This document shows, piece after piece, positions 15,284 to 24,932 of a DNA stretch of 64,000 nt (position 1 is its first letter; every line of letters begins with the position of its first letter). Location: positions 6,386,001 through 6,450,000 of the forward strand of contig NZ_CP163525.1 of assembly GCF_041080655.1 (NCBI RefSeq), written 5' to 3'. Made by a program: the position numbers and the translations under genes. This DNA is from Streptomyces sp. CG4 (GTDB lineage Bacteria > Actinomycetota > Actinomycetes > Streptomycetales > Streptomycetaceae). The notes under the pieces are model-generated. The model was given only the letters and a program-made list of their open reading frames with translations. It did not search any database and was not told the origin of the DNA.

Positions 15284-16636
15284 GTGAGCACAGCAACGAC
15301 GTCCCGGACGCAACTGAGCCGGGTCACGCTGGTCGGTGAGCGTCGGCGCGCCGACATCGTCCTGCCGTCGGACACCCCGATCGGCCATCTGCTGCCCGAC
15401 ATCCTGCAGTTGCTCGACGACCGGGCCGCCTCCCGGCCCATGACCCGGCAGCTGATCACCTCCGACGGCTCGGTACTGCCGCACGAGGCCACCCTGTCGT
15501 CGGCCGAAGTGCCCGACGGCGCCGTCCTCCAGCTGGTGCGCGCCCATGCCGCGCCGCCCGCGCCCGTCGTGCACGACGTCACCGACCAGGTCGCCGACGA
15601 CCTCGATCTGCGTTCCTGGCGCTGGCGGCCCGCCGCCCGCCGGGCCAGCGCCGGGGTGGCCACCGTGGTGTTCGCCGTGGCCGCGGCCCTGCTGGCCCGG
15701 CACGAGTTCGCGCTCAAGTCCGTCGGTGTCGCGCTCGCGGCCGTCGCCGCCCTGTTCCTGGCCGCCGGCGCGCTCGTTGCGAAGATTGGCGACGGCAACC
15801 GCGGGCTCGCCACGGTGCTGCTGCTCGCCTCCGGAGGGCTCGGAGTGCTCGCCGTCTGGACCGCCGCCGACGCCTACGGCTGGACCGGACCGGCCCGGCT
15901 GGCCGGGGTCGTCGCGGCGCTGGTGCTCACTCTGGTGCTGCTCGCCTACTTCTCGCCACTCGGCCGCGGCGCGCTCATCGGGGCCGGCGCGACCGCCTGC
16001 ATCGCCGTGGTGTGGGAGGCCGTCGCCGCCGTACAGGACCGGCCGGACCGGCTCGGCGCCGTGATGGCCGTGTTCTCCGTCGTGCTGCTCGGCCTGCTGC
16101 CCCGCCTCGCGCTGATGGCCTCGGGCCTGACGGGCCTCGACGACCAGCGCTCCTCGGGCGCGTCGGTCAGCCGCCACCAGGTCGCCAACGCGCTCGCCGC
16201 GACCCACCGCGGGCTCGCGCTGGCCACCATCGCCACCGTCGTCTCGGCCGCCGCCGGCGGCTGGCTGCTGACCACGGCCGGACGGCCGACCGTGTGGGCG
16301 GTGGCCCTCACCTCGCTCACCGCCCTCGTGCTGCTGTCCCGGGCCCGCGCCTTCCCGCTGGTCGCCGAGGTCGTGGCGCTGTTCGGCGGGGCCGCGCTGC
16401 TCGTCGTACGGCTCGCGGTGGTCTGGGCGGACCACGCGGGCGGCGCCGGGGCGCTGGTGCTGCTGTGCGCCGCCGCCGCGCTGCCGCTGCTGGTCCTCGC
16501 GATCCAGCCGCCCGAGCATGTGCAGGTACGGCTGCGGCGGATCGGCGATCTGATCGAGTCCGTCGGTGTGATCGGGCTCTTCCCGCTCGCCGTCGGGGTG
16601 TTCGGCATCTATGGGCAACTGCTCAACAAGTTCTGA
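15284..16636 (+). CDS. eccD: Type VII secretion integral membrane protein EccD
   Basis: EccD forms the membrane vestibule of the ESX secretion channel. The N-terminal 90 residues form a ubiquitin-like domain (TLVGERRRADIVLPSDTPIG, LPHEATL, DGAVLQLV). It is followed by about 11 hydrophobic membrane segments to the end, the standard architecture, and 450 residues is the normal length. A second GTG directly precedes the chosen one at 15281. It is followed closely by the MinD-like and EccC genes, so the three are probably one operon. Confidence 0.92.
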   Translation: MSTATTSRTQLSRVTLVGERRRADIVLPSDTPIGHLLPDILQLLDDRAASRPMTRQLITSDGSVLPHEATLSSAEVPDGAVLQLVRAHAAPPAPVVHDVTDQVADDLDLRSWRWRPAARRASAGVATVVFAVAAALLARHEFALKSVGVALAAVAALFLAAGALVAKIGDGNRGLATVLLLASGGLGVLAVWTAADAYGWTGPARLAGVVAALVLTLVLLAYFSPLGRGALIGAGATACIAVVWEAVAAVQDRPDRLGAVMAVFSVVLLGLLPRLALMASGLTGLDDQRSSGASVSRHQVANALAATHRGLALATIATVVSAAAGGWLLTTAGRPTVWAVALTSLTALVLLSRARAFPLVAEVVALFGGAALLVVRLAVVWADHAGGAGALVLLCAAAALPLLVLAIQPPEHVQVRLRRIGDLIESVGVIGLFPLAVGVFGIYGQLLNKF

Positions 16637-16661
16637 GGCCAGGGCAGGAGTGAAGGGCGAC

Positions 16662-18035
16662 ATGCCGAACGGGGACAACTGGCAGGGCGACGTGCTGCGC
16701 GATCTGAGGGGCGGCACGCCTCCGCAGCAGCCCGCACCGGAGCAGCAGCAACAGCAGGGGGCCGGCGACCCGGGGCAGCAGGGCGCGCCCGCGCAGGGTC
16801 CCGCGCCGGCGTACGGCTATCCGCAGCAGCAGGCCTACGGCGACCCGTCCACGGCCCAGCAGCAACAGATACCGCAGCAGGGCGCCCCCGCGCAGGGTCC
16901 CGCCCCGGCGTACGGCTACCCCCAGCAGCAGCCGTACGCCGACCCGTCCGCTCAGTACCAGCAGCAGGCCTACCCCGCCCAGCCCCAGCAGGCCTACGCG
17001 CCCCAGCAGCAGTTCGCCGAGCAACAGCAACAGCAGTACGCGGAACAGCAGCAGTACGCCGCCCGGCAGCAGCCGCAGGCCCACCCGCAGCAGGCCCCCG
17101 CCGCCCGCCGCGGCACCCCCGACTCCCGGCCGGTGCTCGACAAGCGGATCGCCTCCGCCGCGCTCAAGCCGCGCCGCGGTGAGCCGTTCAGCACCCGCGC
17201 CCTGCGCGCCGTACGCCGTACGGTCGCCTCCTCGGCGGCCCGCGAGGTCGCCGACACCGCGGCCACCGCCGAGGTGCTGCAGCAGGCGGTCACCACCGGC
17301 CGCCAGATCGCGGTGACCTCCATCCGCGGCGGCTCCGGCAAGACGACCGTCGCCGCCCTGCTGACCGCCACCTACGCCCACTACCGCCAGGACCCGGTGC
17401 TCGCCGTCGAGGCCGACCCGGCGCTCGGCTCGCTGCCGCTGCGGCTCGGCGCGGAGACCCTGCGCTGGACCACCGGCGACCTCGCAGGACTGGTGGAACC
17501 GCAGATGTCGCTGCTCGACGTCACCGGATACCTGGTCCAGCTCCCCGGCAACTCCTGGCTGCTGCCCGGCAGCCAGGGCCAGGTCGGCGCCATGCTCGAC
17601 ACCAAGGGCTACGAGCGGGTCATGGTGGCGCTGCGCCGCTACTTCGGGGTCACCGTCGTCGACTGCGAGACCCTGCCCGCCGAGGTCGCCCGCACCGCGC
17701 TGTCCGCCGCCCAGGCCCGGGTGCTCACCGTGCCCGCGACGCTGGAGGGCGTCGCCAGCACGCGCGCCGTCCTGGAGTGGATGCGCAACCTGCCCCGGCA
17801 TGTGCTGGCCTCCACCGTCGTCGTCCTCACCGAGATCGCGCCGCACCCCGGCCTCGACCTCGACAAGGCCACCGAGGAACTGACCAGGGCCGGAGTCACC
17901 GTGGCGGTCCTGCCCTACGACCGCCATCTCGCGGCCGGCGGCCCGCTGCGCACCGATCTCCTCGCCCGGGCCACCCGGCAGTCCGCCACCCGCCTGGCCG
18001 CCGACGTCTTCCAGCTCTCCCAGAAGCAGCGCTGA
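16662..18035 (+). CDS. MinD/ParA-like ATPase with Gln/Pro-rich N-terminus (EspI-like)
   Basis: A deviant-Walker ATPase of 457 residues. The first 150 residues are disordered and Gln/Pro-rich, including two copies of QGAPAQGPAPAYGYPQQQ. The ATPase domain follows: P-loop SIRGGSGKTTVAAL at about residues 221-234, switch DCETLPAEVARTAL near 333, and DLDKATEEL near the end. The layout copies EspI of mycobacterial ESX loci, thought to regulate secretion in response to ATP. ATG 16662 is preferred over the upstream GTG 16650 because AAGGG lies 5 nt before it. Confidence 0.85.
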   Translation: MPNGDNWQGDVLRDLRGGTPPQQPAPEQQQQQGAGDPGQQGAPAQGPAPAYGYPQQQAYGDPSTAQQQQIPQQGAPAQGPAPAYGYPQQQPYADPSAQYQQQAYPAQPQQAYAPQQQFAEQQQQQYAEQQQYAARQQPQAHPQQAPAARRGTPDSRPVLDKRIASAALKPRRGEPFSTRALRAVRRTVASSAAREVADTAATAEVLQQAVTTGRQIAVTSIRGGSGKTTVAALLTATYAHYRQDPVLAVEADPALGSLPLRLGAETLRWTTGDLAGLVEPQMSLLDVTGYLVQLPGNSWLLPGSQGQVGAMLDTKGYERVMVALRRYFGVTVVDCETLPAEVARTALSAAQARVLTVPATLEGVASTRAVLEWMRNLPRHVLASTVVVLTEIAPHPGLDLDKATEELTRAGVTVAVLPYDRHLAAGGPLRTDLLARATRQSATRLAADVFQLSQKQR

Positions 18036-18083
18036 CCGCCCGACAGGAAGGGACCCGAGGAACTCGAGGACGAGGCAACGAAG

Positions 18084-21000
18084 ATGAGCACCCGACTGAT
18101 CCATCGCCCCGCGCGCACCACCCGGCCGCCGGCCGCCCCCGAGCCGCGCACCATAGAGGCGCCGCCCAACCTGCCCGAGGGCAAGGCCGGCTCCGTCATG
18201 CACTCGCTGCTGCCCGTCGCCGGGGTCATGTCGTCCGTCGTGATGATGACCATCGTGCGCAACAGCCAGTTCGCCGGGCTCGGCGCGATCATCCTCGTCG
18301 TCACCCTGACCGGCTCCCTCGCCATGGCCTTCTCCCAGCGCGGCAAGGCCCAGCGCACCCGCCGCACCCAGCGCGAGGCCTATCTGGCCTATCTGGAGGA
18401 CCTGCGCGAACAGCTGGCCAAGGAGGAGCGCGAACGGCGCGAGCGCGCCCAGGTGCTCAATCCGCCGCCGGACGCGCTGTACGACATCGTGCGCGACCCC
18501 GCCCGGCTGTGGGAGCGGCGCCGGGTGGACGGGGACTTCCTGCGGGTGCGCGTCGGCACCGGCCAGATGCCGGTACGCGATCTGAAGGTCGCCCAGCAGG
18601 GTTCGTCCGTGCTGACCCCGCCCGACCAGTTCATGCTCAACGAGGCCTCCGCGCTGTCCGCCCGGTTCAGCACCGGCACCGAACTCCCGCTGACCGTCCC
18701 GCTCGACCGCGTCGGCAACATCAGCGTCATCGGCCCGCGCGAGGACACCCTGCGCGTCGCCCGCGCGCTGCTCGTCCAGGCCGCCGCGACCCACGCGCCC
18801 GACGACGTGGCCCTGGCCGTCGCGGCCCCCGGCGACCGGGTGGCCGACTGGGAGTGGGCCAAGTGGCTGCCGCACATGCTGGACACCGAGCAGTTCGACG
18901 GCCCGGTCGCCGCCCGCAGGATCGCCCCCTCGCTGCCCCAGCTCGCCCGGCAGATCCATGGTGAGCTGGGCCGCCGCGCCTCCTACGCGGCCGAGGTGCG
19001 CCGCGGCCTGTCCGGCAAGGACGCCCTCGCCATGACCTCCCGGCTCCTCGTCCTCGCCGACGCGCACGGCGACGACGCCGTCGACCTGCCGCGCCCCGAC
19101 GACGCGGTCGGCCTGCGGGACATGGGCATCACGGTGTTGCACCTGCTCGACGAGCGGGTGCAGGAGCCCGGCAGCGTCGGCGTGCGCATCACCGTCGACG
19201 GCGCCCGGATCGTCATCGAGGACCTGCGCGAGGCCGAGCCGATCAGCGCCCACGGCACGGTCGACGAGGTCGGCACCGCCCTCGCCGAGGGCCTGGCCCG
19301 GATGCTCGCCCCGCTGCGGCTGTCCGCGGAGTCCCTGGTGGATGCCCCGCTGACCGGCCCGGTCGACTTCGCGGAGCTGCTCGGCATCGACGACGTCGCC
19401 CGGCTCGACCTGGACCGGCTGTGGGCGCCGCGCGCCGAGCGCGCCTTCCTGCGCGTCCCGATCGGCGTCAGCGACAGCCACGAACCGGTGCTCCTCGACC
19501 TGAAGGAGTCCTCCGAGCTGGGCATGGGCCCGCACGGCCTGTGCGTCGGCGCCACCGGCTCCGGCAAGTCCGAGCTGCTGCGCACCCTCGTCCTCGCGCT
19601 GGTCGCCACCCACCCGCCGGAGGACCTCGCGCTGGTCCTCGTCGACTACAAGGGCGGCGCCACCTTCGCCCCCTTCGCGGACCTCCCGCACGTGGCGGGT
19701 GTGATCACCAACCTGGAGAACCAGGCCGGTCTCGTCGAACGCGTCCACGCCTCGCTCGCCGGCGAGGTCAAGCGGCGCCAGCAGGTCCTCAAGGAGGCGG
19801 GCAACGTGGCCGACATCGGCCACTACGCCGCCCTGCGCGCCGAGAAGCGCCCCGACCTCGACCCGCTGCCCCACCTGTTCGTCGTGATCGACGAGTTCGG
19901 CGAACTCCTCACCGCCAAGCCGGACTTCATCGACCTGTTCCTGTCCATCGGCCGTATCGGCCGCTCCATCGGCGTCCACCTGCTGCTGTCCAGCCAGCGC
20001 ATCGAGGGCGGCAAGCTCAAGGGCCTGGACACCTATCTGTCGTACCGGCTGGGACTGCGCACCTTCTCCGCCGACGAGTCCCGCACGGTCCTCGACACCA
20101 CGGACGCCTTCCACCTCCCGCCGCTGCCGGGCTTCGGCTACCTCAAGGTCGACACCAGCCACTACGAGCGGTTCAAGGCCGGCTATGTCTCCGGCGCCTA
20201 CCGCGGCCCCGTCCAGCGCGACACCGAGGACACCGGGCCGCTGGCCCTGGAGTACACGACGTACAACTCCCTGGGCCAGGAGGAGAGTTCGGGCCCGGCC
20301 GAGCCGCAGATGCGGCGCCGGGAGACCGGGCCGACCGAGATGGGCGTCATGGTCCGGCAGCTGGAGGACGCCGGCGCCCGGCCCGTACGCCAGATCTGGC
20401 TGCCCCCGCTGCCCGACGGCGTCGCCCTCGACCAGGTCGCCGGTCCCGTCGAGGTGGGCCCGCGCGGCATGCAGCTCACCCGGCGCCGCGGCCCGCTCCA
20501 GGTGCCGCTGGGCGTCCTGGACGACCCGACCCGGCAGTGGCAGGGCCAGTGGTACCTGGACCTCACGGTGGCGGGCGGCCACGCGGCGGTCATCGGCGGC
20601 CCCCAGTCCGGCAAGACCACCCTGCTGCGCACCCTGGCCCTGTCCCTGGCGCTCACCCACACCCCGCAGGAGGTCGGCGTCTACGGCCTCGACCTGGTCG
20701 GCGGCGGTCTGCAGGCGCTGTCCGGGCTCCCGCACGTGGGCGGCGTGGCCGGCCGGGCGGACCGGGAGCGCTGCGCCCGCACCATCGACTCCGTGCGCGG
20801 CATGCTGGACCAGCGCGAGGAGCTGTTCCGGCTGCACAACGTCGACTCCCTGGAGCAGCTGCGCACCCTGCGCGCCGCGGGCCGCGTCCCCGAGCTGGCC
20901 TCCACCGAGATCGTGCTGCTCATCGACGGCTTCGGCGCCCTGCGCGACGACTTCGAGGAGCTCGACGACGCGGTCGGCGACATCCTCAAGCGCGGCAGCG

Positions 21001-22061
21001 GCTACGGCATCCACGTGGTCGCCGGCATGCTCCGCTGGAACGACGTGCGCATCGCCGCCCAGTCCCAGTTCGGCACCCGGGTCGAGCTGAGGCTGAACGA
21101 CCCCGGCGAGTCCAGCATCGAGCGCAAGCTCGCCCAGACCCTCTCGCCCGAGGAGAAGGGCCGCGTCCTCACCGACGGCAAGCTCTTCGCCCAGGTCGCC
21201 CTGCCCCGCACCGACGGCGTCGCCGACACGGCCGACCTCGGCGCGGTCCTGGAGCGCACGGCCCGTACGATCCGCGCCACCTGGACCGGCGAGACCGCCC
21301 AGCCGGTCCGGGTGCTGCCGCACGTCCTGGAGCCGCATCTGCTGCCGGGCCCGGCGACCGAACCGCGCCGGGTCCCGATCGGCCTGGACCAGACCCAGCT
21401 GGCACCCGTCCTGCTCGACCTGTTCCGGCACGACCAGCACCTCGTGATCATGGGCGACAGCGAGTGCGGCAAGACCAACCTGCTCAAGGCCGTCGCCGAG
21501 GGCCTGATCGAGCGCTACAGCGAGGACGAACTGGTCTTCGGCGTCATGGACCCGCGGCGCGGGCTGCGCGGCGCCATCCCGGAGGAGTACCGGGGCGGCT
21601 ACGCCTACAACGCCAAGCTGTGCGCGGGCCTGTCCGCGGGCATCGCCACCGAACTGGAGAAGCGGCTGCCCGACGAGAGCGCCGACGGCGAGGACCTGGA
21701 ACCGGGCAGCTGGGGATCGGGCCCGCGGATCGTCATCCTGGTCGACGACTACGACGTCCTGACCACCGCCGGCCAGCAGCCGCTCGCCCCCTTCCTGCCG
21801 TACATCCCCTCGGCCCAGGACATCGGCCTGCACTTCGTCCTCACCCGCCGGGTCGCGGGCGCCTCGCGCGGCCTGTACGAGCCGCTGCTGCAGAGCCTGC
21901 GCGAGTCCGGTGCCTCGGCGCTGGTGATGGCGGGCGACCGCAGCGAGGGCCAGCTCTTCCCCGGCGTGTACGCCGGCCAGCAGCCGCCCGGTCGCGGCGT
22001 CCTGGTCCGCAGGGGCGAGCCGAGCCGGCTCATCCAGACCGTTTACACGGGGAACCGGTGA
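18084..22061 (+). CDS. eccC: Type VII secretion ATPase EccC (EccCa-EccCb fusion)
   Basis: The motor of the ESX apparatus, 1325 residues. Two N-terminal membrane helices (about residues 40-85) are followed by three FtsK/SpoIIIE-type ATPase domains. P-loops are GATGSGKSE near residue 489, GGPQSGKTT near 838 and GDSECGKTN near 1124. Domain 1 has a full Walker B with catalytic Glu (LFVVIDEFGEL); domains 2 and 3 read LLIDGFG and LVDDYD, consistent with the family pattern where domain 1 is the main ATPase and the last domains bind substrate signals. CaCb are fused in one chain, as usual outside mycobacterial ESX-1. Confidence 0.95.
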   Translation: MSTRLIHRPARTTRPPAAPEPRTIEAPPNLPEGKAGSVMHSLLPVAGVMSSVVMMTIVRNSQFAGLGAIILVVTLTGSLAMAFSQRGKAQRTRRTQREAYLAYLEDLREQLAKEERERRERAQVLNPPPDALYDIVRDPARLWERRRVDGDFLRVRVGTGQMPVRDLKVAQQGSSVLTPPDQFMLNEASALSARFSTGTELPLTVPLDRVGNISVIGPREDTLRVARALLVQAAATHAPDDVALAVAAPGDRVADWEWAKWLPHMLDTEQFDGPVAARRIAPSLPQLARQIHGELGRRASYAAEVRRGLSGKDALAMTSRLLVLADAHGDDAVDLPRPDDAVGLRDMGITVLHLLDERVQEPGSVGVRITVDGARIVIEDLREAEPISAHGTVDEVGTALAEGLARMLAPLRLSAESLVDAPLTGPVDFAELLGIDDVARLDLDRLWAPRAERAFLRVPIGVSDSHEPVLLDLKESSELGMGPHGLCVGATGSGKSELLRTLVLALVATHPPEDLALVLVDYKGGATFAPFADLPHVAGVITNLENQAGLVERVHASLAGEVKRRQQVLKEAGNVADIGHYAALRAEKRPDLDPLPHLFVVIDEFGELLTAKPDFIDLFLSIGRIGRSIGVHLLLSSQRIEGGKLKGLDTYLSYRLGLRTFSADESRTVLDTTDAFHLPPLPGFGYLKVDTSHYERFKAGYVSGAYRGPVQRDTEDTGPLALEYTTYNSLGQEESSGPAEPQMRRRETGPTEMGVMVRQLEDAGARPVRQIWLPPLPDGVALDQVAGPVEVGPRGMQLTRRRGPLQVPLGVLDDPTRQWQGQWYLDLTVAGGHAAVIGGPQSGKTTLLRTLALSLALTHTPQEVGVYGLDLVGGGLQALSGLPHVGGVAGRADRERCARTIDSVRGMLDQREELFRLHNVDSLEQLRTLRAAGRVPELASTEIVLLIDGFGALRDDFEELDDAVGDILKRGSGYGIHVVAGMLRWNDVRIAAQSQFGTRVELRLNDPGESSIERKLAQTLSPEEKGRVLTDGKLFAQVALPRTDGVADTADLGAVLERTARTIRATWTGETAQPVRVLPHVLEPHLLPGPATEPRRVPIGLDQTQLAPVLLDLFRHDQHLVIMGDSECGKTNLLKAVAEGLIERYSEDELVFGVMDPRRGLRGAIPEEYRGGYAYNAKLCAGLSAGIATELEKRLPDESADGEDLEPGSWGSGPRIVILVDDYDVLTTAGQQPLAPFLPYIPSAQDIGLHFVLTRRVAGASRGLYEPLLQSLRESGASALVMAGDRSEGQLFPGVYAGQQPPGRGVLVRRGEPSRLIQTVYTGNR

Positions 22062-22099
22062 GCGGGGAACAGGTAACAGGTAAGGGGCCGAGGTAACTC

Positions 22100-23524
22100 A
22101 TGACGAAGGATGTCGTCGCGCTCACCAGGGCCATGCCCGACCCGCTGAGCGTGCTCGCCGGGCTGCTCGCCGGCGGCCCCGACATGCTGGCGGGCGTCGA
22201 GGGGGACGGCGCGGTGGTGCAGCTCTGCGACGAGCAGGGCCGCCCCCTCGTCTCCGTCGAGGCACCCCTGCTGGTGCAGGTCAGGGGAGAGGCGCAGCGG
22301 CTGCTCGGGGCGAGCGAGCCCGAGGTGCCGTACTGGTGGACCGAGGCCCGTGCCACCACCGGCGTCAAGGAGGCCGAGCAGCTCGCCGGTGCCTTCGCGG
22401 CCCGTATCGCCACCCTGGTCGGCGGCACCGCGTGGCCGCGGGAGGCGACGCGGTCGCTGGCGGTGGTCAAGACCGACGGGATGCGCGCGGCGCCGACCCC
22501 GGCCGCGGCGCAGCCCGCCGTGGACGTGCTCACCGACAAGGTCGCCGTGGTGATCCAGGACCGCCCGGTGGTCGCGATGACCGCCTGGCTCTCGAACGCC
22601 TTCCAGGCCGTGGCCGAGGCCAACCTCGGCCTGCAGATCGTCACCCCGGCCGGCACCCGCCTGTCCGCGGCGGTCCGCAACAACCTGCCGGGCTGGCCCT
22701 CGCGCTGGGTGGTGCAGGACGAGAAGGACGGCTACTACGACGGCCTGTCCGGAGCCGTACTGCACTGGGTCGACGGCCTGTTCATGCCGGTCGAGTCCCC
22801 GCAGGCGACGCCGGACGACCCCCGCACCCCCATGGCCGACTCCTTCGCCCCCGTGGTCGCGGACGACGGCGAACGCCAACTGGCCGTGTCCTTCCGGACG
22901 ATCCACCCGGCGGACGACCGGCTGGTGCTGGGCGGCGCCCTGGAAGCCGTATGGCGTGAGCTGACCGGTGAGCCGCCGGCCGGCTGGGGCACCGAGGAGC
23001 CCGCCAACCTGCCCTGGTCGGTGCGCCAGCTGACGGACGTGGCGTACGAGCGGGCACCCGAGCCGACCTGGCTGGTGGTCGTGGGCAGCCCGGAGCGCCC
23101 GGGCCTCGCGACGGTCCGGATCAGCCGCACCGAGGGCGGGGTGGAGGAGGACGTCACGCTGGCGTTCGGCTACGGCCCCGGCGAGGAGGTGCCCACGGAC
23201 GCCGATGTGATCCGGGCGGCGGAGGTCCTCGCCACCCGGCACGACCTGCAGTCGATGCTGGTCCAGGTCCGCCGCGCCCGCCGTGATCTGTCCGTACCGC
23301 CGCGCTTCGAGGGCCCCGGCGTCCCGTACGCCTTCGTCCTCGGCGCCGACGAGGTGCGGGAGATGCCCGGTGACCGGGCCCGGCGCACCCCGCTGTCCTC
23401 GCCGCCGCGCGAGCTGGGCCCGAAGCGGCGTCCGGCGCTGTACTACTCCTTCCCGGGCGACCCTTCGGACCTCTCGGGCTGGGCGGACTTCGAACGCCTG
23501 GTGACGCACCTCAAGGGCGACTGA
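22100..23524 (+). CDS. DUF6177 family ESX-associated protein
   Basis: A 474-residue soluble protein resembling a family I know as DUF6177, linked to streptomycete type VII loci. No catalytic motif is apparent. The centre contains DKVAVVIQDRPVVAMTAWLSNAFQA (residues about 148-172) and the C-terminal third ends in a conserved-looking PYAFVLGADEVREMP segment. It follows EccC by 38 bp, so it is probably the last gene of the apparatus operon. I infer a structural or regulatory ESX role, perhaps replacing EccE, which is not seen. Confidence 0.75.
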   Translation: MTKDVVALTRAMPDPLSVLAGLLAGGPDMLAGVEGDGAVVQLCDEQGRPLVSVEAPLLVQVRGEAQRLLGASEPEVPYWWTEARATTGVKEAEQLAGAFAARIATLVGGTAWPREATRSLAVVKTDGMRAAPTPAAAQPAVDVLTDKVAVVIQDRPVVAMTAWLSNAFQAVAEANLGLQIVTPAGTRLSAAVRNNLPGWPSRWVVQDEKDGYYDGLSGAVLHWVDGLFMPVESPQATPDDPRTPMADSFAPVVADDGERQLAVSFRTIHPADDRLVLGGALEAVWRELTGEPPAGWGTEEPANLPWSVRQLTDVAYERAPEPTWLVVVGSPERPGLATVRISRTEGGVEEDVTLAFGYGPGEEVPTDADVIRAAEVLATRHDLQSMLVQVRRARRDLSVPPRFEGPGVPYAFVLGADEVREMPGDRARRTPLSSPPRELGPKRRPALYYSFPGDPSDLSGWADFERLVTHLKGD

Positions 23525-23706
23525 GGCGCCGTATCACGCCGGCTGGGGCGCGGCACCCAGGCGAAGAAGCAGGCCGTCAGCAGCAGCGAGCAGCCCATCA
23601 TCGCGAGCGTCAGCCATTCCTGGTTATTGCCTCGGGATGCTCCCGATTTACCGAACTCGGGCCCGGCATTGACGTGATGATGCGCACACAGGGGCCCTCG
23701 GTTCAC
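23443..23706 (-). CDS. Possible small membrane protein
   Basis: An 87-residue frame from GTG 23706 with one convincing hydrophobic segment (WLTLAMMGCSLLLTACFFAWV, about residues 31-51) flanked by charged residues. Third-position GC is high within the segment. The last 25 codons overlap the DUF6177 gene antisense and look like shadow, so the frame may be shorter in reality. No homologue recognised. Confidence 0.35.
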   Translation of the reverse strand: MNRGPLCAHHHVNAGPEFGKSGASRGNNQEWLTLAMMGCSLLLTACFFAWVPRPSRRDTAPQSPLRCVTRRSKSAQPERSEGSPGKE

Positions 23707-24006
23707 CCGTGATGTCCCGATTCATCCCTACTAAATAGGGCATACGATGCCTCCGTGTCATCAATTCGAATTGCCTGCGCACAAAATGTGTGGACGCCGA
23801 AATGAAGTCGCGCAATTCCCTGGGAAGTCGGGCGCGGAAGCGCCGTCGAATTACTGTGCGGCGGATCGCCCGCGCAGGTCCGGTGGCCGACGTTGTGTCA
23901 CGAGCCGCATGAGGCGGCCGGGTTGGTGGCACGATGGTTCTGGCGGGGGTGCGGTGGCCGTACCTCCGGGCCGGGAGAGCGGACCGACCGAGGGTTGTGA
24001 TCAGTT
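23525..24006. other. AT-richer gap after the ESX apparatus
   Basis: Apart from the possible small membrane protein on the minus strand, this 480-bp stretch holds nothing I can identify. Bases 23640-23860 are clearly poorer in GC than the surrounding chromosome and contain several ATT/TAA runs, typical of intergenic or acquired DNA. The end carries the start region of the small membrane gene at 24007. Confidence 0.5.
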
Positions 24007-24201
24007 GTGGCCATTTCACTGTCTGTGGTGCTGCTGTTGGCGATCATCCTGGTGGTCCTGCTACGAGGAGGGAGCATCAAGGCGGGGCCGGCGATCGTCG
24101 CGATCCTCTTCGGCTTCTTCCTCGCCTCGACCGGCATGGCCCCGTCCATCGACCGCTTCCTGAACTCGATAGCGGACTCCATCAGCTCGATCAAATTCTG
24201 A
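24007..24201 (+). CDS. Small two-TM membrane protein
   Basis: A 64-residue protein starting at GTG with two hydrophobic helices (SLSVVLLLAIILVVLL at 4-19 and AIVAILFGFFLASTG at 29-43), a short basic-glycine loop between them and an amphipathic C-terminal helix (SIDRFLNSIADSISSI). The frame is intact and codon use is normal. Function is unknown. A decayed kinase fragment follows immediately. Confidence 0.6.
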   Translation: MAISLSVVLLLAIILVVLLRGGSIKAGPAIVAILFGFFLASTGMAPSIDRFLNSIADSISSIKF

Positions 24202-24203
24202 CC

Positions 24204-24509
24204 GGCGACGAGTTCCGCCTCCGGTCCGGCCGCGAGGTGGCCGCCGCCCGCGAGGCCGGCGGCACCTTCGCCGCGCCCATGGCGGACGCCGATGCCCCGC
24301 GCCCCAGGACGGCCACGCTCTACGTCCCCGGCGAGGACCCCGGCATCCACGCCCGCCGGCCGCTCCCGCCGGACCGGACAGGCCTTGCCAAGGCCCTGCA
24401 CGACGTCCACCGCGCCGGTGTGGTCCACCGTGACCTCGAACAGGCCGACCTCATGCTCGACGGGGACGGCCCGCACGTGATCGACGTCGGCACCGGCTGC
24501 GCGAACTGA
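24204..24509 (+). pseudogene. Remnant of a Ser/Thr protein kinase
   Basis: About 100 residues show a broken Hanks-type kinase: the region after the missing ATP-binding loop (REVAAAREAGGTFAAPMADAD, LYVPG) and a catalytic loop HRAGVVHRDLEQADLMLDGDGPHVIDVG, then a stop. The catalytic loop has lost its Lys and Asn (HRDLEQAD instead of HRDLKxxN) and DFG is DVG. The N-lobe, most of the C-lobe and any start are absent. It is debris, not a working kinase. Confidence 0.7.
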
Positions 24510-24701
24510 TCCGGACCGGCCGGGATGGGGGACTGCCCGCTCAAGCGAAGCTGAGAGTGGGCTGGCCGCCCTCGACCTGCGCACCGACCGGGTCACCGGC
24601 GCACAAGGCCGTACTGCTCGGCATGTCCGCTGGTTCGGACACCCGGGGGACATGCCCATGGTGAGCCGTGTCCGGTGATCGGTGTGGTCGTTGGAGCGAG
24701 C

Positions 24702-24932
24702 ATGCGAAAGATCATCATGACCGCCACGCTGGCCGTGGCTGCCATCGCCATGGCGGCTCCTGCCCACGCGGACAACAAGTCGACGCCGTTCACCAACTGG
24801 ACCTTCTCGCCGGCATCCGTCTGCGGGCTGGAAGGGGCAGACGTCTCGGCGCTGCCAATTCTGACCAACTTCGTCCCCGTCCACGCCAACAACTGCTCGA
24901 ACGGCAACGTGCTCGACAACCCGACGATCTAG
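24702..24932 (+). CDS. Small secreted protein
   Basis: A 76-residue precursor with a Sec signal peptide (MRKIIMTATLAVAAIAMAAPAHA, cleavage after AHA near residue 23) and a mature part of about 53 residues containing two Cys that could form a disulphide (VCGLEG and NNCSNG). GGAG lies 8 nt before ATG 24702. It resembles small exported surface-type proteins of streptomycetes, but it lacks the chaplin motif. Function unknown. Confidence 0.7.
   Translation: MRKIIMTATLAVAAIAMAAPAHADNKSTPFTNWTFSPASVCGLEGADVSALPILTNFVPVHANNCSNGNVLDNPTI

Noticed and set aside
16623..21833. 1736-codon minus-strand open frame opposite eccC
   Set aside because: It mirrors the high-GC3 eccC and ATPase genes; no family signal, so it is antisense shadow.
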